A stretch of 64,000 bases of DNA from Bacteriovoracales bacterium (GCA_030149295.1 JASBRV010000028.1:1-64000); one strand, 5' to 3'; counted from the first letter of the stretch, positions 49,434-57,655 are shown. The notes: a model not told the origin generated them from the letters alone. Numbers and translations: made by a program.

Positions 49434-50822
49434 TTAAAAGTTAAGAGCGCGCCCTTTGGCCGCCATCACAGATTCTGCCAACCACTCACCAAGAGTTGGG
49501 TGGGGGTGAACAGTAGCAAAGATCTCTTCATCTATACCTTCCATTGTTCTAAAAAGCGCATACTCATGAATGAGTTCAGTAGCATGCGTTCCCACGATAT
49601 GGGCACCAAGAAGTTCACCATCTTCACCAAGAAGTGTTTTCACAAATCCTACAGTTTCATTGGAAGCCACAGCTTTTCCATTCGCCTGGAAGGGAAGTTT
49701 ACCGACAGAGTACTTAATCCCCTCTTCTTTAAGAGCTCTTTCTGTGTAGCCAACTGAAGCCACTTGAGGCTGACAGTAAGTACAACCAGGAACATTCATC
49801 TTGTCGAGAGGATGGGGCTTTTGACCAGCAATATGCTCAGCCGCGATAACGCCCTCGTGAGAAGCAGCGTGTGCGAGAAGAGGAGGGCCTGCAACATCAC
49901 CTATGGCATATATGTTTTCAACATTGGTTTGGTAGTTTTGATTGACCTGAATAAATCCGCGGTCTGTTTTAATACCAACTTTATCGAGTCCGACACTTTC
50001 AATATTTCCAACCATTCCAACTGCAATCAAGCCTTTCTCAAACTTATAGTCTACACTCTTACCCTTTTCTACAGCAGTAATGGTGATGTCCTTTCCATTA
50101 TTTTTAGCAGAGACTTTCTCAACTCCCAGGGACATCTTAATGCCATATTTCTTATAAGCTTTTTCAACTTCTTTAGAGGAGTCAGTATCTTCAATAGGGA
50201 GAAGATTTTTTTGAAGTTCAAAAATATGGACATCAACTCCAAAGGCATTCCAAAAATAGGCAAACTCAACACCAATGGCTCCTGCCCCAATGATTCCAAT
50301 ACTCTTGGGCATCTCTTCCATCTTGATAGCTTCCCATGCTCCAATCAAACGCTTTCCATCGTGCTCAAGTCCGGGGAAAGTTCTGTAGTTGGCACCAGTA
50401 GCTAAAATAATTTTTTTAGCTTCAATCGTATCAACGTGACCTTTCTCACTTTTAATTTCGATTTGTGTTTTAGACTTGAGTTTCCCTTTGCCTTTGAAAA
50501 CCTCAATCTTATTTTTCTTCATGAGGTATTCAACGCCTTTAGAAATTTTATCTGAAATTCCTTTAGCTCTTTTTACAGCTTTACCACCATCGAGACCTTT
50601 TAGCTCAACATCAATCCCTAAGTCTTTGAAGTCAGCAATCTCATGCACACTATGGGCAGACTTAAGGACAGCTTTAGTTGGGATACATCCGCGGTTAAGA
50701 CAAACACCACCCATCTTATCGTATTCAACGATGGCCGTTTTTAAACCAAGCTGACTCGCACGAATAGCAGCTACGTAACCACCTGGACCTGAACCAATTA
50801 CAACGACATCAAAGTTCTTCAT
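49434..50822 (-). CDS. lpdA: Dihydrolipoyl dehydrogenase (E3)
   Basis: 462 residues. The FAD-binding VVIGSGPGGYVAAIRA opens the protein; redox disulfide GGVCLNRGCIPTKA (about 38-51); NAD-binding GIIGAGAIGVEFA; the interface His-Glu block HPHPTLGEWLAE near the C-terminus. It reoxidises the lipoyl arm of the adjacent E2. Transcribed with the E2 gene and ended by the terminator at 48041-48064. Confidence 0.96.
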   Translation of the reverse strand: MKNFDVVVIGSGPGGYVAAIRASQLGLKTAIVEYDKMGGVCLNRGCIPTKAVLKSAHSVHEIADFKDLGIDVELKGLDGGKAVKRAKGISDKISKGVEYLMKKNKIEVFKGKGKLKSKTQIEIKSEKGHVDTIEAKKIILATGANYRTFPGLEHDGKRLIGAWEAIKMEEMPKSIGIIGAGAIGVEFAYFWNAFGVDVHIFELQKNLLPIEDTDSSKEVEKAYKKYGIKMSLGVEKVSAKNNGKDITITAVEKGKSVDYKFEKGLIAVGMVGNIESVGLDKVGIKTDRGFIQVNQNYQTNVENIYAIGDVAGPPLLAHAASHEGVIAAEHIAGQKPHPLDKMNVPGCTYCQPQVASVGYTERALKEEGIKYSVGKLPFQANGKAVASNETVGFVKTLLGEDGELLGAHIVGTHATELIHEYALFRTMEGIDEEIFATVHPHPTLGEWLAESVMAAKGRALNF

Positions 50823-50829
50823 AGGAAAT

Positions 50830-51837
50830 GTGTCCCTTTCTTTATTAAGTTATGAGTATCTGATATTAGTAATGTTTTTTAGTACCCACCCGACCTTGTG
50901 TCAACGAATAGCAACCTTAACGCGAGTCAGTAAGTTTTTGACATCATTGAGAATTGATAAGCGAGAATTCGCTCCCCTTTTGAAAGTCTTTGAAGAAGGC
51001 CTCGTTGCTATAGACCTGGAAACCACAGGACTCTCTCCCCTTATAGACGAAATCATAGAGTTAGCCGCCATCAAAATTAGACCCACGGGAAGTGACGTCT
51101 GGCATAGCTTAATTAAACCTAAAGGCCCCATACCTGCTCTAACCACAGACATCCATGGTATTACAGATGAAATGGTCGCTGATAAGCCAGCCGTTTACGA
51201 AGTTTTGGAAAACTTTTTAGATTTTACTCAGGGACTGCCTATCATTGCTCATAATGCCAAATTCGATATTGGCTTTTTAGTTTTTTCTCAACACCAAAAT
51301 AAAATCGAAATTAGGGATAATGAAATTTATTGCACCGTTAAGGCCTCAAGAAAGGCCTTTCCTGAGATGAAAAGCCATCGACTTGGTAATCTCTGCGAGA
51401 GCCTAGGGATTAAATTAGACAACCATCACAGGGCTACAGATGATGCTCTCGCATGCCTCCACTTATTTAATAAGTGTCTGCAAACAGAAAATAAAGAATT
51501 GGCACTTAAAGAGTCTCGTCTCTTCAATACCAAAGACTTTAAACGAAACAAATTTAGTGAACTTCCCAAAAAACTGGAAATTCTCAAAAAAAAGGCCGAG
51601 AGACAAACCGTCGTCGACATCAAATACAAAGGCGGAAGCCACAAAGGGAAATTTCGTCCTATAAAGCCTGTGAGCCTTTTACCTATGCCAGAAGGGAATA
51701 TCCTCTACGCACTATGTCTTTTGACTAATATTTATAAAAGTTTTGCCCTCTCCAAAATTCAAGACGTCAAAGAGCTCAATGCTGAAGAAATTAGTGAGCG
51801 TTTTAAAAACCTAGAAAAAGTTAGCAAAAAATCCTAG
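50830..51837 (+). CDS. DnaQ-like 3'-5' exonuclease with WYL-like C-terminal domain
   Basis: 335 residues from GTG 50830, or 321 from ATG 50872. The upstream start leaves only 7 bp to the divergent lpdA, so the later one is attractive. DEDDh exonuclease motifs: VAIDLETTGLSP, AHNAKFDIGFL, HRATDDALACL. After about residue 240, VVDIKYKGGSHKGKFRPIKPVSLL and NILYALCLLTNIYKSFALSKIQDV have the pattern of a WYL regulatory domain. The fusion suggests ligand- or nucleic-acid-controlled nuclease activity (inference). Confidence 0.78.
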   Translation: MSLSLLSYEYLILVMFFSTHPTLCQRIATLTRVSKFLTSLRIDKREFAPLLKVFEEGLVAIDLETTGLSPLIDEIIELAAIKIRPTGSDVWHSLIKPKGPIPALTTDIHGITDEMVADKPAVYEVLENFLDFTQGLPIIAHNAKFDIGFLVFSQHQNKIEIRDNEIYCTVKASRKAFPEMKSHRLGNLCESLGIKLDNHHRATDDALACLHLFNKCLQTENKELALKESRLFNTKDFKRNKFSELPKKLEILKKKAERQTVVDIKYKGGSHKGKFRPIKPVSLLPMPEGNILYALCLLTNIYKSFALSKIQDVKELNAEEISERFKNLEKVSKKS

Positions 51838-51846
51838 ATTAGCCCC

Positions 51847-52122
51847 ATGTCATCAGCCCGAAAAGACAAGCTCTACTATAGGCTTCAACAATTCTTCATT
51901 CTGATTCTTCACCTTATTTTATTAAAGTGGATGCACTATTCACTGAGCGAACTCGGAGCAGAAGAGACCTCTGTAGTTTTAGCCCATTTCTTTGGTATGT
52001 CTGTCTATGGTGCCCTTTTAATTAGAGGCTGCGCTGCTTGGGGAAAGTACCGCCATCGCCTAGACCTCGAAAAAGAAAAATCTCAACACGGCTCCAACAA
52101 AGAAGATCCTCATGCTAACTAG
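51847..52122 (+). CDS. Small membrane protein, unknown
   Basis: 91 residues with two hydrophobic segments (about 14-30 and 42-62) and a charged C-terminal tail. It lies between the exonuclease and the aminomutase genes; its end overlaps the latter by 11 bp. No family recognised. The operon position suggests co-expression rather than a shared pathway. Confidence 0.6.
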   Translation: MSSARKDKLYYRLQQFFILILHLILLKWMHYSLSELGAEETSVVLAHFFGMSVYGALLIRGCAAWGKYRHRLDLEKEKSQHGSNKEDPHAN

Positions 52123-53149
52123 TGAGTCTCTTTCCTCATGGCAAGAGGAGTTTAGACAGGCTATCAAAACAAGTTCAGAACTTGAACAGTATCTCGGAAA
52201 AACGATTAGTAAAGTTCCTTATCCCGTTTTTATCCCTAAACCTTTCTTAGAAAAAATCATCGCTTCCGGAGAAGGCTCTCCCCTATGGAAACAATTTATT
52301 CCTTCAATTGAAGAAAACGATCCCCGTGGTAGCCGCGACCCGATTGGTGATGAATTACACTCCAAAGGTCATGGGATTATTCATCGCTACTTTAATCGCA
52401 TCTTATTCTCTCCCACCGAAATATGTCCTATAATTTGCCGCTACTGTTTTCGAAAAAATGAGTTACAAAATCATAACGATGTTTTTCAGGCGAATCTGTC
52501 CAAAGCAATCGAATACGTGGTGAAAAATCCCGAAGTTGAGGAAGTCATCTTAACAGGTGGCGATCCTCTGGTTTTATCAGATCAAAAACTCGACCACATT
52601 CTTACTGCTTTTTCAAAGGTGCCTACGATAAAGATGGTTCGCTTTCACACGAGAACACCAGTCATTTTACCCAGCCGTATAACTCCTAGATTAATTCGTG
52701 TTTTAACTGATCATGCTCAGCACTTTCCTCTCATTTCACTGGTGATTCACACCAATCACCTCAGTGAATGGACTCCTGATTTCTTAGCCTCTCTTCAGAA
52801 GCTAAAGAGAGCATCTTTAAATCTCATGAGTCAAAGTGTCCTTTTAAAGAACATTAATGATAATGTTGAAGACCTTGAGCTCTTATTTAAGATGCTCATG
52901 ATTCACGGGGTTCGTCCTTACTATCTTCATCACCCTGACACCGTCAAAGGTGGTCAGCACTTCCTTCTCAGCTTAGAAGAAGGAAGACAAATTTATGGTG
53001 AGCTAAAAAAAAGAGTGAGTGGTTTTATCCTTCCTCGCTACGTCATAGAGTTACCTAAAGGAGAGGGAAAAGCCCTCGCCTATCAATCTGCAACAGAAAA
53101 GGGTTGGCTTAACCACACTGGTAAATTAGTCCCAGGCCCTATTCAATAA
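52112..53149 (+). CDS. Lysine 2,3-aminomutase family radical SAM protein, EpmB-like
   Basis: 345 residues. The radical SAM cluster motif CPIICRYCFRKNE (about 109-121) and SRDPIGDELHSKGHGIIHRY are typical. A PLP-binding region lies near the C-terminus (LPRYVIELPKGEGK). The size matches EpmB, which converts lysine to beta-lysine for modification of elongation factor P. No EpmA or EF-P gene is in the window, so a catabolic aminomutase remains possible. Confidence 0.82.
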   Translation: MLTSESLSSWQEEFRQAIKTSSELEQYLGKTISKVPYPVFIPKPFLEKIIASGEGSPLWKQFIPSIEENDPRGSRDPIGDELHSKGHGIIHRYFNRILFSPTEICPIICRYCFRKNELQNHNDVFQANLSKAIEYVVKNPEVEEVILTGGDPLVLSDQKLDHILTAFSKVPTIKMVRFHTRTPVILPSRITPRLIRVLTDHAQHFPLISLVIHTNHLSEWTPDFLASLQKLKRASLNLMSQSVLLKNINDNVEDLELLFKMLMIHGVRPYYLHHPDTVKGGQHFLLSLEEGRQIYGELKKRVSGFILPRYVIELPKGEGKALAYQSATEKGWLNHTGKLVPGPIQ

Positions 53150-54206
53150 AGCGATCTTTTAAAAAGGCTTTCAATTGTTTTTTAAACTGGGGCTGAAGAG
53201 GATTTCTTGCCAGATTAACCTGAGCCTTACTTGAAAAACGAGGAGAAGTGAAAGTTTCTAACTCAAGGCCAGCAATACGATTATCATTAAGGAGAATTCT
53301 TTTAAGGGCTGGTAGATCATAGAAAGTCTCTTTATCAAAAGTTGTGATCTCCATATAATTCAAGAAGATATCCTCTAGTTTTTTTAATCCACGAAAGACA
53401 TTCTTTGGTAAATAGCGAAGAGGGTTTCCTCCAAGATAAACACGCTTTAAATTGGGGGTTCCCTTAAAAAGATTGTAGGAGATATAGGTAATTTTATTAA
53501 GGCTAATCGAAAGCTCTTCAAGAGCCTCTGCAGTCTCAAGGACATTATAAGGCATGAAACGAATTTCATTAGAGTACAAACTCAAGGTTTTTAGATTTTG
53601 AAGACCATCAAAAGCCCCTGATTCAATAATGGTGATTTTATTAGCCCCCAGACTGAGATCTCTAAGTTGATTGAGTTTTTTAAAAACCTGATTATCAACT
53701 TTTTGGATTCTATTTTGACTGAGGTCTAGCACCTCAAGCGATTGTAGATCATCAAAGAACTCTGGTTTTAAATCTTGAATTTTATTCATTCCAAGATCCA
53801 ATCGCTGAAGATCTTTAACCTGAGAAAAGAAACCATTAGCAACATCTTCAATAAAGTTTGCCCTAAGGTTTAGTTCTTTAAGGTTGGGGGTTACTTGCAA
53901 AAAGTTTTTAGGGATTTTTGTAAGTCTATTGTAACTAAGATTGAGTGCTACAAGGCCAGAAAGCCCTTTCAGATCTGTGGCCGTCACCTTATCCAGCATT
54001 TTATTGGTTAAATTGAGATATTTTAAAGTCTTGAGGTCTTGTAGACTCCAATCTTCACATTCTTTTCTGAGCCTACGGGTAAGTTCTGCCAAGAAAGCTT
54101 CTTGCCTTTGACAGTTTTCATCCTCAACAACTACGTTTTGGGCTTTTACCTGCTGACTAAATCCAAAACTAGTCATAATGAATATCAAGAGGGTCGTGAT
54201 TCTCAT
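53139..54206 (-). CDS. Secreted leucine-rich-repeat protein
   Basis: 355 residues from ATG 54206, with signal peptide (LLIFIMTSFGFSQQVKA). An N-terminal Cys-containing cap is followed by about ten to eleven LRRs of 24 residues with the LxxLxLxxNxI pattern (for example LQRLDLGMNKIQDL, LEVLDLSQNRIQKV). It forms a solenoid suited to binding a protein or glycan outside the cell. It converges on the EpmB-like gene with an 11-bp overlap. A surface recognition role is plausible, not shown. Confidence 0.85.
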   Translation of the reverse strand: MRITTLLIFIMTSFGFSQQVKAQNVVVEDENCQRQEAFLAELTRRLRKECEDWSLQDLKTLKYLNLTNKMLDKVTATDLKGLSGLVALNLSYNRLTKIPKNFLQVTPNLKELNLRANFIEDVANGFFSQVKDLQRLDLGMNKIQDLKPEFFDDLQSLEVLDLSQNRIQKVDNQVFKKLNQLRDLSLGANKITIIESGAFDGLQNLKTLSLYSNEIRFMPYNVLETAEALEELSISLNKITYISYNLFKGTPNLKRVYLGGNPLRYLPKNVFRGLKKLEDIFLNYMEITTFDKETFYDLPALKRILLNDNRIAGLELETFTSPRFSSKAQVNLARNPLQPQFKKQLKAFLKDRFIE

Positions 54207-54304
54207 TGTGGCGGATATTAACGCCAAGCCCCCACACTTGCAAGCTTGACCTTATTGCTTGACAATAACCTGTTATTTCAGGCAATATTCACGAACTTAA
54301 TTAT

Positions 54305-54380
54305 GCGGGTATAGCTCAGTTGGTAGAGCGTCTGCTTGCCATGCAGAAGGTCGCCTGTTCGAATCAGGTTGCCCGCTCCA
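54305..54380 (+). tRNA. tRNA-Gly (anticodon GCC)
   Basis: A 76-nt cloverleaf: acceptor GCGGGTA pairs with TGCCCGC, D-arm GCTC..GAGC, anticodon arm TCTGC-TTGCCAT-GCAGA with GCC in the loop, TpsiC arm with GTTCGAATC, and an encoded CCA (54378-54380). A likely terminator hairpin follows. It marks the left edge of the accessory region; tRNA genes are common integration sites, but no matching repeat of its 3' end was seen further on. Confidence 0.97.
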
Positions 54381-54394
54381 ATTTCGTTAGCTGA

Positions 54395-54414
54395 TTGGGC
54401 CCTCTGGGGCCCAA
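54395..54414 (+). terminator. Hairpin after tRNA-Gly, probable terminator
   Basis: TTGGGCCC-TCTG-GGGCCCAA, a perfect 8-bp GC-rich stem 15 bp after the tRNA. No long T-run follows, so it could also be a processing signal. Confidence 0.6.
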
Positions 54415-54775
54415 AATGCTTCAAGTCTTTAAAATTAAAAAACTAATGGTTGCAATAAGTTAGTCGAATTCGGAAGTTTAGGCATCTCTGTTTATTTCAA
54501 GATATTTCATAAGTTGGCTACTTTATGGCTACTCTGAGGCTACCCTGTCCAGAGTGAACAATATGTAATATGTAAGCGACCCTTATGATAGTTAACTTTG
54601 TAGAAATTCAAGGAAAACAAAGTGAGCAAAACCTTGCTCATAGGAGGTCGTTTAAAACGACCTCCTGAAGAACGAGCAATCCCTTGCTGAACAAAAGGGA
54701 CACCGTACGATCCTCAGTTTCTCTAAGACCGTCATCCACTTTTTCGAGAGTCCTTGAAACAGAAGGAGACGGAAA
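54415..54775 (+). promoter_or_regulatory. Hairpin-rich leader upstream of the tandem-XRE gene
   Basis: 360 bp without a gene. Three consecutive inverted repeats lie at 54623-54640 (TGAGCAA-AACC-TTGCTCA), 54642-54666 (AGGAGGTCGTTT and its exact complement around one A) and 54675-54688 (AGCAA-TCCC-TTGCT). The first and third share the same sequence pattern. The middle repeat contains AGGAGG, an RBS-like sequence locked in a stem. The region may be an RNA leader, an operator cluster or a small RNA. Three GGCTAC-type words occur at 54516-54544. Confidence 0.5.
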
Positions 54776-55441
54776 ATGTATCAAGACAGATTGCACACTT
54801 ATTCAGAGAGAAAGGGAAAAGAAAAAACTAATCGCCATACTCGTGAAAGCCAGGCCTTAAGGGACGTGAGAATTTTCAAAAAAGTCACGCGTGAGGAAGT
54901 GGCCAAACTAATTGGAAAATCCAAAGAAACAGTGAAGAAATGTGAAGATGGCCGGTCAAATTTTGGCCCTGAAGATCAGGGCATCCTTTTGCGACGTTTC
55001 CGCTATACTAAAAGCGAATTTAAACAAATTTTGGAAGGAGAACTTGTTATTCCCAAACTCCCTGCCAGAAGCGCCTACAAAACCACAAAAAGAGACCCCA
55101 AAGAATACCGGAAGTATCAAAAAATTATCTCCAAAGAATCTCGTGTCCTTAAAGTTCTGCGCAGAAGAGCGAGACTTTCCCAGCCAGATGCTGCGAAACT
55201 TTGTGGTTTCAGTCGTAGCATGATTGACCACAGAGAAAGTGGCAGGGTCGATCTCACTGATAAGCTTGATGAAATACGGCACATTGTTCATTCCTATGGT
55301 CAAAAAATGGAAGACTACTATGATCTTCTGAACTCTGAGGTTTTAAGGGATGAGGTCATTGATAACTGCATGGCAATATTAGAGACAATCTCGGATGACA
55401 AACTCAAAGCTGTCCAAGCGCTCTTAGAAAATTTTAAATGA
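54776..55441 (+). CDS. Tandem XRE-type helix-turn-helix regulator
   Basis: 221 residues with two helix-turn-helix units: RIFKKVTREEVAKLIGKSKETVKKCEDGR (about 30-58) and RRRARLSQPDAAKLCGFSRSMIDHRESGR (about 132-160), each with the Q/E..A...G.S...I...E pattern of XRE/Cro DNA-binding domains. A basic N-terminus and an acidic helical C-terminus flank them. It is the only regulator-like gene between tRNA-Gly and the DGR, converging on the template repeat and reverse transcriptase, so it may control the element. That link is inference. Confidence 0.7.
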   Translation: MYQDRLHTYSERKGKEKTNRHTRESQALRDVRIFKKVTREEVAKLIGKSKETVKKCEDGRSNFGPEDQGILLRRFRYTKSEFKQILEGELVIPKLPARSAYKTTKRDPKEYRKYQKIISKESRVLKVLRRRARLSQPDAAKLCGFSRSMIDHRESGRVDLTDKLDEIRHIVHSYGQKMEDYYDLLNSEVLRDEVIDNCMAILETISDDKLKAVQALLENFK

Positions 55442-55683
55442 TTCCTGCATCCAAGTTTCACACATCACAAATAGGCTTCAACCAATTCGTGCCCCTGACT
55501 TTGAACTTCTTCATGTCGCTTAATTTTTCGGACTCCACAAAGGGGAAATTTCCCCCTCGTGGTTGGCCCAGGAATAAAACCGAAGTGCCTTGGGTTCTCA
55601 CTATTGTGAGAAAAGTGGCCTACAAGCGTACCCGTAAACTTCCTACACCTATTTTCTCCCAAGTCTGCCGACGCCAAAAAAAC
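55442..55683 (-). other. Region 3' of the DGR template repeat (in RT orientation)
   Basis: 242 bp with no credible gene. Read on the minus strand it directly follows the template repeat. In the Bordetella phage DGR, RNA flanking TR 3' (the spacer) folds and primes cDNA synthesis. Here two inverted repeats occur: GGGGAAA/TTTCCCC (55542-55555) and TCTCAC-TATT-GTGAGA (55596-55611). They are candidates for a similar structure; this is inference by analogy. Confidence 0.4.
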
Positions 55684-55802
55684 CGCAGCGAAAGCCAATG
55701 TTCGTGTTCGTGTTCGACGGAGCATTGTTCAAATTGAGCGTGAACGCACCGGCGTTCGTTCCATTGTTCCAATTACCGCCGCGAAGCGCAGCGCCCCCAG
55801 AA
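55684..55802 (-). repeat. DGR template repeat (TR)
   Basis: 119 bp matching the end of the target gene (60556-60674) without gaps, with 18 mismatches. Read on the minus strand it encodes the same frame as the target but with AAC/AAT/ACG codons (Asn, Thr) at every diversified position, the typical codon choice of DGR templates. Fourteen mismatches fall on TR adenines. The outer 28 and 18 bases are identical in both copies. It lies 16 bp after the RT stop codon. Confidence 0.93.
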
Positions 55803-55818
55803 AAAGAGCGAATCGGTT

Positions 55819-56832
55819 TTACACCTCCAATTGTAAATTTTGCCAGGCCTCATAAGATTGAATGACTTGTGCTCTGTACGCTAAGTCAAAGCCCTTCTTT
55901 TTTAGCCGCATTATTTTTTTTGTAAACTTTCTTTCATTTCTTCTCAATGGGCGCCCGCCCTCTTCGCTGAGAACATACCCAAGAAAAGGAACTGGATCAT
56001 TGGCCAGAACGACATATTTGTATGTGGGAATTTCAATTTTCAGCTCACGATCAGCAATGGACACCAGCTCACTTGCCGCGTGAAGGGCCCTTTTTTTATC
56101 GTTCGCCAAGATCACCATATCATCCATATAACGAATGTAGCCTGCATCTTTTTCATATTTATCCTCAAAAAAATCAATTTCAAGAAGTTCACATGCCTTT
56201 CTATCTAATAAAGAGAGATAAAAATTAGCAAAAAGCTGTGATGTTAGGTTTCCAATGGGGATTCCCTTTCCTTTCAAGTTGTAGTCCTCGTGTGATTTTA
56301 TTAAACTCCAGAGTATTTTTTCTAAACTATTATCGGGGAGAAGACTCATAAAACTGTGAAACAAAATTTTGTGATCTATTGATGCAAAATACTTTTTCAC
56401 GTCAAGCTTTACGCAGTAGCGTTTCTTTCCCATAATGGAGAGCTGCTTTTGAAGTCGGACCGCCGCCTTTCTATTTCCCATCCCCGTCCTGCAAGCAAAC
56501 GTTCTGCAACCAAATGACGGATCAAGAATAGGTTCAACCACACGATGAAGTGCAGTGTGAACAATTCGATCCCTAAAAGGTGCTGCCATCACGAGCCTTT
56601 TCTTGGGGTCGTGAACATAAAACTCCCGATAGCCGCCCCATTTAAAATCATTGGTCTTATTGATTTCCTCTTCAATGTGTTTTAATTTTTCACCAAAATT
56701 GAAGAGATACTTTTGATACCCCTCTTTTCGACGCTTACCTCTTGAACAATCGTAAAAGGCGATAAGGAGATTTTCAAAACTACTAACTCTCTGGATGAGC
56801 ATTTTTTCTTTCAAATCTGATGAATCCTCCAA
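55819..56832 (-). CDS. DGR reverse transcriptase
   Basis: 337 residues (327 if ATG 56802 is used). Palm-domain motifs: VKLDVKKYFASIDH (about 141-154, first catalytic Asp), GIPIGNLTSQLFANFYL (about 190-206), the IGxxxSQ form that separates DGR enzymes from group II intron and retron RTs, and IRYMDDMVILAND (about 233-245). It copies the TR RNA into adenine-mutagenised cDNA that replaces the VR of the target. Its start overlaps the avd gene by 50 bp. No maturase or endonuclease domain. Confidence 0.95.
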   Translation of the reverse strand: MEDSSDLKEKMLIQRVSSFENLLIAFYDCSRGKRRKEGYQKYLFNFGEKLKHIEEEINKTNDFKWGGYREFYVHDPKKRLVMAAPFRDRIVHTALHRVVEPILDPSFGCRTFACRTGMGNRKAAVRLQKQLSIMGKKRYCVKLDVKKYFASIDHKILFHSFMSLLPDNSLEKILWSLIKSHEDYNLKGKGIPIGNLTSQLFANFYLSLLDRKACELLEIDFFEDKYEKDAGYIRYMDDMVILANDKKRALHAASELVSIADRELKIEIPTYKYVVLANDPVPFLGYVLSEEGGRPLRRNERKFTKKIMRLKKKGFDLAYRAQVIQSYEAWQNLQLEV

Positions 56833-57142
56833 TTTCTTTTCCTATCTCTTTAGTCAGAGTTGTTATTTCGGAAAAACCAGCAACATTGAGGGCCTGCATA
56901 TCACGCGAAAATTGAATAAGAGTCCTAATCTCGTCGAGGGATTCGGATGCACTATAGAGATGCCTCAGGCGGACACTCGCCTTTGTCACCCCCGCCTTCC
57001 GAATGCTCAGAAGACAGTTTAAAGAGGCTTCTTCTATCTTGCGACCAAGTGTTGGCCGTAGGGCCTTTGGAAATGACTTTGTCCGATGAAATATTTGGAT
57101 CGCGGCCTGATAGCAATCGCTATATACTTTTGTGCTTTTCAT
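56783..57142 (-). CDS. avd: Avd-type four-helix-bundle accessory protein of the DGR
   Basis: 119 residues. The pattern AIQIFHRTKSFPKALRPTLGRKIEEASLNCLL and the later LRHLYSASESLDEIRTLIQFSRDM is the four-helix-bundle (S23-like) family to which DGR Avd proteins belong. Avd forms a ring that binds RT and TR RNA and is needed for mutagenic homing in the Bordetella phage system. Overlaps both the upstream accessory ORF (23 bp) and the RT gene (50 bp), so all three are translated together. Confidence 0.87.
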   Translation of the reverse strand: MKSTKVYSDCYQAAIQIFHRTKSFPKALRPTLGRKIEEASLNCLLSIRKAGVTKASVRLRHLYSASESLDEIRTLIQFSRDMQALNVAGFSEITTLTKEIGKEIGGFIRFERKNAHPES

Positions 57143-57617
57143 TTCTACGATCCATTCTTTTTATAAGTGCTGAATATGCAGGGAGAAGATCATCTTCAAT
57201 TTCACGAATGAGTTTTAGTGAGGTTTCGCAATCAGTTAAGTTGAAATAAGACAAAGCAAGAATGGCACCCACCTTTTGCCTTGATTCATTATAGAGATTT
57301 TTTTTATTCTTTGGCTCAAAAGAGTAGTACCCAGCACCAAGCAGTTCAATCGCAGAGAGTTTCAAATTCTCCAAGCGCTCTTTTAAGTTTGCATTGCCCT
57401 CTGATTGATCAAATTCTAGAGCGCCCAAAACATCCTTGGCCTTAGCGAATAATCTCAAGTTTTTTACGGAAAATGACTTTCCGGAATTTTCCTCTTTTTC
57501 CGTATTTTCCGAATCATTCGGAAAGCTCGTTTCCGGTTTTTCCTTTTCGGAAGGAGATGAACTACCCTTTCCAATACCAAATCTCATTGAAAAGGAAGTA
57601 AGTTGGGCGTCTGGCAC
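57120..57617 (-). CDS. Second helical accessory ORF of the DGR operon, possibly 5'-truncated
   Basis: 165 residues from GTG 57617, or 155 from ATG 57587; neither has a clear ribosome-binding site. Residues about 20-50 are polar and Ser/Glu/Pro-rich. From residue 53 on there are four predicted helices (FSVKNLRLFAKAKDVLGALEF; KERLENLKLSAIELLGA; NESRQKVGAILALSYF; SLKLIREIEDDLLPAYSALIKRM), a size and pattern like Avd. It overlaps avd by 23 bp. The 5' end abuts the IS66 element, which may have removed its promoter or first codons. Confidence 0.65.
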   Translation of the reverse strand: MPDAQLTSFSMRFGIGKGSSSPSEKEKPETSFPNDSENTEKEENSGKSFSVKNLRLFAKAKDVLGALEFDQSEGNANLKERLENLKLSAIELLGAGYYSFEPKNKKNLYNESRQKVGAILALSYFNLTDCETSLKLIREIEDDLLPAYSALIKRMDRRNEKHKSI

Positions 57618-57655
57618 AACTAGCCAGGTAATCTCTCATCAATTATCGTCCAGTC

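Noticed and set aside
49764-50405. 213-codon open frame antisense to lpdA
   Set aside because: Lies wholly inside a strongly conserved dihydrolipoyl dehydrogenase gene; composition is that of a reverse-strand shadow.
55438-55737. Open frame of 99 codons on the plus strand running into the template repeat
   Set aside because: No ribosome-binding site, no recognisable product, and its 3' part is antisense to TR, whose codon structure is explained by the minus strand.
55819-56832. Reverse transcriptase as retron or group II intron enzyme
   Set aside because: IGNLTSQ motif, adjacent Avd gene and a matching TR/VR pair identify a DGR; no maturase domain, intron ends or msr/msd structure were seen.
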